From contig JADNRX010000056.1 of assembly GCA_015501595.1 (NCBI GenBank), positions 62,001 to 126,000 of the forward strand: 64,000 nucleotides of DNA, given 5' to 3'. The notes beneath the pieces were generated by a model. It saw only the letters and a list, made by a program, of their open reading frames with translations. It was not told the DNA's origin and did no database searches. Positions within the stretch are counted from its first letter, which is position 1, and each line of letters opens with the position of its first letter. This stretch comes from Hymenopellis radicata (Eukaryota; Basidiomycota; Agaricomycetes; Agaricales; Physalacriaceae). The position numbers and the translations under genes are program-made. Of this stretch, positions 58,284 to 64,000 are shown in pieces.

Positions 58284-59787
58284 ATGACGACCCCAAAGCC
58301 AACTGGATACAACTTTTACCGTGACGTCCTAAAGAGCCCGAAATATGTCGTTGCCCCCATGGTAGATCAGAGCGAGCTGGTACGTTTCTTCACACTTCCG
58401 AGCCAGGCCATGAACCAGCGTAGTACAGGCTTGGAGGGTACTGTCTAGGAGATATGGAGCCCAAGTAAACCTCTACCAAACACCTATTGTCAAAGTCTGA
58501 CAAAGTATCTAGCTAATATACACACCCATGATCAATGCAAAGGTCCGTTTGCTCATAATCCTTCCCCACCTTGCTGTATCTCGTCTGCAGATGTTCGCAG
58601 ATACTACCGCCATTGCCAATCGCAGGAAATACTTCGACATTGCCTCAGGCGAGGAAGGCAACCCCTCCATGGATCGGCCTCTGCTAGTGCAGTTCTGCGC
58701 CAACGACCCCGAAAAACTCCTAGCCTCCGCTCTTGTCGTCCAAGACCACTGCGACGGCATCGACATCAACCTCGGCTGTCCCCAAGATATCGCAAAAAAG
58801 GGAAAATACGGCGCGTTCCTCCAGGATGATTGGGACTTGATATACAAGCTCAGTGCGTATCTCCACCCATCTCTCTTGCTGTTCCATTAACCAACACTCT
58901 GACATAGTCAACATCCTCCACGTAAATCTCAAAGTCCCAGTCACAGCCAAATTCCGTGTATTCCCTAGCGTGGAAAAGACAGTCGAGTACGCCAAGATGC
59001 TCGAGCGCGCTGGAGCGCAGATTCTCACCTGCCACGGCCGCATACGCGAGCAACGCGGAGTTAACTCAGGCCTCGCAGACTGGTCCCAAATCCGCGCCGT
59101 CAAAGCCGCCTTATCCGTCCCCGTATTCGCCAACGGCAACGTCCTCTACCCCAGCGACATAGCGCGCTGCCTCGCTGAAACCGCCTGCGATGGTGTCATG
59201 TCCGCTGAAGGACAGCTCTACAATCCCGCGTTGTTCCAATCACCCGACAGCGATGCCCCACTAGTCGACCAACACCTCTTCCACGTCGACCTGGCACTCG
59301 AGTATCTCGATATATGTAAATCCCTCAAGACGCACACGCCTTTGAGCGCGATAAAGGGGCACCTGTTTAAGATCATGCGGCCGGGGCTGACTCGTGAAAC
59401 TGACCTACGGGAGAAGTTGGGCAAGGCCCAGGTCGCGAGGGATGGGGACTGGGCGAAGGGCGGGCTTCAGCCTTATGTGGATGTGTGTCTAGAGCTCAAG
59501 GCGCGGATGCAGGCAGCGAAGGACTCGCACACAGGAGAGATGGTACACATCGACACTGCTACGGGGCTTCCTGTGCTACCATGCTGGCTGGCGCAGCCAT
59601 ACTTTAGACCTCCAGCGCCAATGCCGGTTCCGAAAATCAAAGGTACGATGGATCTCTTTAGCTCTTGATGTGCGTTGACCTGATTTGTTGAGTAGCTCCC
59701 AAGGTGGAGAAGCGCGCTGGGGACGAGTTGGAGGAGAAGGATGATGTTAAGAGGGCGAAACTGGCGCCTATTGCGCTCGCCGCCTAG
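58284..59787 (+). CDS. tRNA-dihydrouridine synthase, DUS1-type
   Basis: FMN enzyme reducing uridines 16/17 in the D-loop of cytoplasmic tRNAs. It opens with [20 protein letters not shown]; small exons then give [23 protein letters not shown] and [16 protein letters not shown]. The TIM barrel continues with [17 protein letters not shown], the catalytic-Cys motif [55 protein letters not shown] and [16 protein letters not shown] helical C-terminal part ends in [11 protein letters not shown] after a last intron. GLADW in place of a longer loop and the [10 protein letters not shown] tRNA-binding motif favour DUS1 over DUS2/3. Confidence 0.9.
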
Positions 59788-60316
59788 ATGATGTCGTGTA
59801 GCAGAGGGTTTTGAGTACTAAGTTACGTGAAGGTAATAATATGCTTATTGTATAGCGGCCGCCTTTTAGGTCTGCTTCTGGATACATCTGAGGGCATGTC
59901 GGGTGCGTAATATGAGGCTGCCTTTGATTCACTCCGACGTTCCTCGCCAACCTCTAGCCGTCCACGTCAGCCATCTTGGCTCTACCACTGCTTCTGTGTG
60001 TGTTATCTATCATCTGACTTGCTAAACTCACTACAATTCAGTCTTTTACCCTCGTGCTTTCCATTCACCTTGCGCTTTCCATTTACCTTGCGTGCTCAGC
60101 TGGGTTGCCATTCCAGATATTCTCCGTGCGCCCTTAACGCTCCAATTAAACCGCCGCAGCGAAATCAACGTCCCACGCGAGAAAGAGCCGATGTCTATGC
60201 GTTCTCTGCTACCTTATTTTCCGTCCCCGGACCGTTGTATTTGCTACGGACCGCTAACAACGATATAAATACGCTCATTAACGAGTCTTCAGGCAGCAAG
60301 TTGAAGTAAGGATATA
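59788..60316. other. intergenic region
   Basis: About 530 bases with no supported gene. A short direct repeat (CACCTTGCG-TTTCCATT class, about 60060-60090) is visible. It presumably holds the promoter of the secreted protein gene at 60317. Confidence 0.45.
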
Positions 60317-61226
60317 ATGCTCTTCACCAGGATTTCAGTCGTCGCTGCCTCGATCGGATACGCGCTCGCGCACGGGAGGCTCACATCGCCCGCGGCGCGC
60401 GTCGTGAGTGCCACCACCAGCCACCCCAAGTTTTTCCGACAGTGACTTTTATTTATTTATAGGTTGGGGCTGGGACTGAAGCTAAATGTGGGTCCCCGGT
60501 GTATAAGAGTTTGAAAGCAGGTTGGTTTGTTTTTTTCTTCTTCAGGTGCGCAAGGTTAACTTGTTTGGGGGTAGATCCATACGGACCGGTACGTCCCACG
60601 CACTCTCTTCCCATCGAGGATACTGTGCGAATGGAAAGGTAGATCGAGGACGCGGTGAAGAAGATTGACAGCACGTACGACGCCGCGGCGTGTCATCTCT
60701 ATTTCTGCAAGGGATATCAGGTAAGCACGTTCCTCTACATCTCCCACCCATCTGACCCGCAATGGCATGGCAGATCGAAGACAACGCGAGCAACACGCGG
60801 GTGTACAACGTCGGCGACGTGGTGCCGATGACCGTCGAGCTCGTCGCGCACCACACCGGATACGCTGTGCGTGCCTTTTCCTCCCTCTTTCCTCTTACTC
60901 TTCCCTCATTCTGGCTTGCGCAGAACGTCTCCGTCGTGGACCTCGCGGCGCAAGTGCCCCTCGCGCGCCTCCTCACGTGGAGCGTGTACGCCAATTCTTC
61001 GTTGGGGCCGTCAAAGTGGCCTGCGAATGAGAGTACGTGCCCGATATGATGATGTGATGATGGCTGATGATGCTTGAACAAACTTGAAGCGTCGTTCAGC
61101 GTAACGATCCCGGACACGTTGGGGGACGCGTGTAAGGAGGCGGGCGCGTGTGCGATTCAGTGGTATTGGTATGCGACGGAGAATAGTCAGACGTATGAGA
61201 GTTGTATTGATTTTACGATGCCGTGA
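60317..61226 (+). CDS. secreted LPMO/chitin-binding type-4-like protein
   Basis: The signal peptide MLFTRISVVAASIGYALA is followed immediately by His (HGRLTSPAARV), the N-terminal copper-brace position of lytic polysaccharide monooxygenases. Seven short exons continue: VGAGTEAKCGSPVYKSL, DPYGP, IEDAVKKIDSTYDAAACHLY, FCKGYQ, IEDNASNTRVYNVGDVVPMT, VELVAHHTGYA (a second candidate His), VPLARLLTWSVYAN, TSFSVTIPDTLGDACKEAG and QWYWYATENSQTYESCIDF. The pattern agrees with fungal chitin-binding-4/LPMO_10-like proteins of about 200 residues. Oxidative cleavage of chitin or cellulose is inferred; the metal site cannot be proven from sequence alone. Confidence 0.75.
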
Positions 61227-61497
61227 TGTGGATGTGGATGTGGAATGATATGTTTGCTTGTATGGAGGCAAGGGGTATAAATAAACGTTTGAGTTACCAC
61301 CACCAGTCACTCCTCTTTTGTCTCTCAATTATTATTCTGGCCTACGCGTCGTGACGGGGACCCTTGAGCTCCCAACCGACCCAGACTCACCTCTGCAATC
61401 GTTCAGTTTGATTCTCAAGAACGAACGACACAAAGGTAAACAACGCGCTCCATTAGGGGTTAACTTCAGATTCTGTCTGCCACCTACCACGACCATC

Positions 61498-62231
61498 ATG
61501 GCGCGGCGTCGGGGCGCGTTTATCGTCATCGAAGGGCTCGACCGCTCAGGAAAGACCAGCCAGACAACACAGCTGAAGGAGCGTCTGGCGAAGCAAGGCA
61601 AGAAAGTGGAACTCGTCAAGTTTCCCGGTATGTATTTCCTCCACTCCACGCGCACGCTCACATCTCTCTCTCTAGAACGAACCACGAAAATCGGGGGAAT
61701 GATCAACGCGTATCTGCAGAGCGAAACTGAGCTGGACGACCACGCTATACATCTGCTCTTTTCTGCGAACCGCTGGGAGCTCGCGTCCGTTCCCTCCCCC
61801 GTTGTCTTTACTGTCATCAATCTCTCCTTATTAGATCCACGTTAATATCGCAGCTAAACGACGGCATCACAATCATATGCGACCGGTACGCCTTTTCCGG
61901 AATTGCGTTCAGCGCCGCGAAAGGCCTCCCGCTCTCGTGGTGCCGCGCGCCCGACGTCGGCTTGCCGCGTCCGGATCTCGTCGTCTTCTTGGACATTTCG
62001 GCAGAGGCTGCGAGGGCGCGGGGCGGGTATGGCGCGGAGCGCTATGAGAAGGAGGAGTTGCAGGAGAAGGTGAGGGGTGTATTCGGGGTATTGTGTGAGG
62101 AGGGAAAGGAAGACTGGGTTACGATTGATGCGGGGAGGGATGTGGACGAGGTGGGTGAGGATGTGTGGCGGTGTGTGGAAGGGTTTGTGGATGGCGTTGA
62201 GGAGCCGGTGGGAAAGCTGTGGTCGTCGTGA
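61498..62231 (+). CDS. thymidylate kinase (CDC8-like)
   Basis: Converts dTMP to dTDP in DNA precursor synthesis. Exons 61498-61627, 61676-61784 and 61835-62231 sum to 636 nt, 211 residues, the usual length. The P-loop is [10 protein letters not shown] near residue 13, [18 protein letters not shown] the dTMP region, [12 protein letters not shown], then [20 protein letters not shown] (DRY motif) and [10 protein letters not shown]. The [13 protein letters not shown] follows. The upstream frame from 61318 is open without need; the ATG at 61498 matches family starts. Confidence 0.93.
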
Positions 62232-62753
62232 TGAAGAAGGTATGTAAGAGAATCAGACCTATCGCCTGTCGTTTTGACGCTCACGTGAATCTCAGTGTAT
62301 CTGTATCTTTGGGGTGAAATACTGTATAGGTCTGTGTTCTCTACCATTAAGTCCTCACACCAGATATAAACTAACGTACGTTGATAGTTGGTTCTGTTCT
62401 GGATTGGAGACGACAGTGTAGAAGGAGCCCTGCCATTGACATTGGCGTTACAGGCGTCATGATTGCGACTTGTCCTCTCATTCTCATGATCCATAGCGCC
62501 CGTCCGCCTCCATCCCTGCCGTAAAACGACGTCTTAAATATTTCCGCACGAACCGGCGGTTTTTCTTTCTTCCATGGACAAGGAGTGGCGTCAGGCATCG
62601 CTGACTTGTTTGCTGACCAAGAATGGAGTCAAGCTTGTAAATCCGAAACCTGACTTCATTCTCAAGTGTTGCCTTACTCAGCCGCGATGAACCACTATAT
62701 AGTTAGTCGGGTTGTTCATTCCCATTTTCCTCGCGCTCTCTGTAGCATCTGCC

Positions 62754-63801
62754 ATGTCGCATTCAGCAACTAGGATCAGTAGCGTTACAGTCGACGACGG
62801 AATCCAGGTCTTCTACCGTGAAGCCGGCAAGCAAGACGCGCCTGTCGCGCTCCTTCTACACGGATTCCCGTCTTCGTCCTTTCAGTATCGCGACCTCATA
62901 ACGAAGCTGGCACCTCACTACCATGTTATTGTACGTTCGTCGCGTCGCGTCAATACCTGGTTGACGTGATATTGATTCTCTTTCCAGGCGCCGGACCTTC
63001 CAGGATTTGGCTTCACAGTAGTTCCTGACTCCAGAAATTATACATACACGTTCGCCAATATCGCAAAGACCATTGAAGAGTTCACGTACAAGTTGGAGCT
63101 GAACAAGTTTTCCGTATACGTCTTCGACTATGGTGCGCCGACCGGATTGAGGTCAGTTGCTTTTCGTTGGATTTGTATTATCCATACTAATGGACGATGA
63201 TTAGACTGGCTTTGGCGCGCCCGGATGCTGTTGCTGCCATCATATCACAAAACGGAAACGCGTTCGTTGAGGGACTAGGGTCTTTCTGGGATCCCATTAA
63301 GGCGTACTGGGCTGATCCCACATCGGAGGAGAAGCGCGAAGCGCTGGCTTCTCTCCTCACGTATGACAGTACCAAGTTCCAAGTAAGCTTTACTTTGTCA
63401 GGCAACTTGTGCTCTGAGGCTCATATCCGTCTGTGTAGTATGTTACCGGCGAAGCGCATCCCGAGCGAATGCCACCTGAGACATGGACGCTCGACTATGC
63501 TCTCCTCTCGCAACCTCCTCAGAAGGATATTCAGCTCGATCTGTTCTTGGACTATCGCACCAACGTCGACTTGTATCCTGCTTTCCAGGCTTACTTTAGG
63601 ACCTCGCAGCCACCGGTGTTGGCGATTTGGGGCAAGAACGATCCGATATTTATTCCTCCTGGCGCGATGACATTTCAAGCGTCCGGCCTGTTGAGTGATG
63701 TGGAGGTGAAGTTTGTGGATGGAGGGCATTTCGCGCTGGAAAACCATGTGGAGGAGATTGGGGATGCTATAATCAGTTTCCTTGGGAAGCGAGGATTGTA
63801 G
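62754..63801 (+). CDS. alpha/beta hydrolase, epoxide hydrolase/haloalkane dehalogenase-like
   Basis: Exons 62754-62930, 62988-63151, 63205-63382 and 63439-63801 sum to 882 nt, 293 residues. Motifs in order: [19 protein letters not shown] (oxyanion), [10 protein letters not shown], the nucleophile elbow [13 protein letters not shown] with Asp in place of Ser, the lid region with [28 protein letters not shown] with the acid, and VDGGHFALE with the catalytic His. The Asp nucleophile points to epoxide hydrolase or dehalogenase chemistry rather than an esterase. A cytosolic location is likely, since no signal peptide was seen. An upstream frame from 62712 in the same phase would add a short hydrophobic leader. 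Confidence 0.85.
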
Positions 63802-64000
63802 TATGATTCCTCCGCAGCGTTCTCGAATTGAAAGCCGAGTTGTTCAGAAAATCCGTCAACATTATTGGAACTTTCGCGCAGTCTTTAGTACTCAGGTTAG
63901 TGGTATCCGATAACAGATTCGTCGATGGTCAAGACTATTCTCGGAGCCCGTTATATCTGAACACAAATGAATGCTGACGAAGCCTCCCGTCCTCATGCCG
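63802..64000. other. window end, no gene seen
   Basis: About 200 bases of 3' flank of the hydrolase. No feature is supported. Confidence 0.5.

Noticed and set aside
1..64000. tRNA genes, rRNA genes, CRISPR arrays
   Set aside because: Scanning for B-box-like GTTCGA sites and regularly spaced repeats found none with a matching A box, cloverleaf or array.

Overview
The window is nuclear DNA of a filamentous basidiomycete, most likely a mushroom-forming Agaricomycete. Genes carry many 45-60 nt GT-AG introns. The gene content fits this too: a secreted glyoxal oxidase, a cupredoxin-like GPI protein, two Agaricomycete-type seven-helix membrane proteins, several fast-evolving F-box/LRR-like proteins, and a fungal eIF4G and TRK potassium transporter. 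I recognise no species. No tRNA, rRNA, CRISPR array or bacterial-type operon was seen.

Left third (1-24.1 kb): glyoxal oxidase (-), an F-box gene with a frameshift (+), an APH-type phosphotransferase with two frameshifts (+), a hydroxamate-siderophore acyltransferase (-), a 1.56 kb element bounded by inverted repeats, a single-pass PPPY membrane protein with a tandemly duplicated exon (+), an arrestin-like adaptor (-), a cupredoxin-like protein (+), and a 14-exon alpha/beta hydrolase with a long C-terminal extension (-). For many genes I traced exon boundaries, and the summed coding length divides by three.

Middle (24.1-42.9 kb): accessory and rearranged. It holds an F-box gene, a TenA-like fragment, a DUF6534-type membrane protein, a kinase-like gene whose upstream region is an inverted partial copy of the eIF4G 5' end, TIM22, an F-box plus beta-carbonic-anhydrase cassette bracketed by direct repeats, two membrane protein genes, a TPR-like gene, and a 409 bp MITE with perfect 45 bp terminal inverted repeats.

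Right third (42.9-64 kb): mostly housekeeping and intact. It holds eIF4G, TRK, DUS1-type dihydrouridine synthase, a secreted LPMO/chitin-binding-4-like protein, thymidylate kinase and an epoxide-hydrolase-like enzyme. It is interrupted at 53.8-56.6 kb by an inverted copy of the F-box/carbonic-anhydrase cassette in which both genes are broken.

The most notable structures are the 3 kb inverted duplication with one preserved and one decayed arm, and the eIF4G promoter, leader and first codons copied in front of a kinase-like gene. Several genes show apparent one-base deletions that could be assembly errors or real decay. The unrelated genes do not form an obvious pathway; glyoxal oxidase, cupredoxin-like and LPMO-like proteins point to a lignocellulose- or chitin-degrading secretome.
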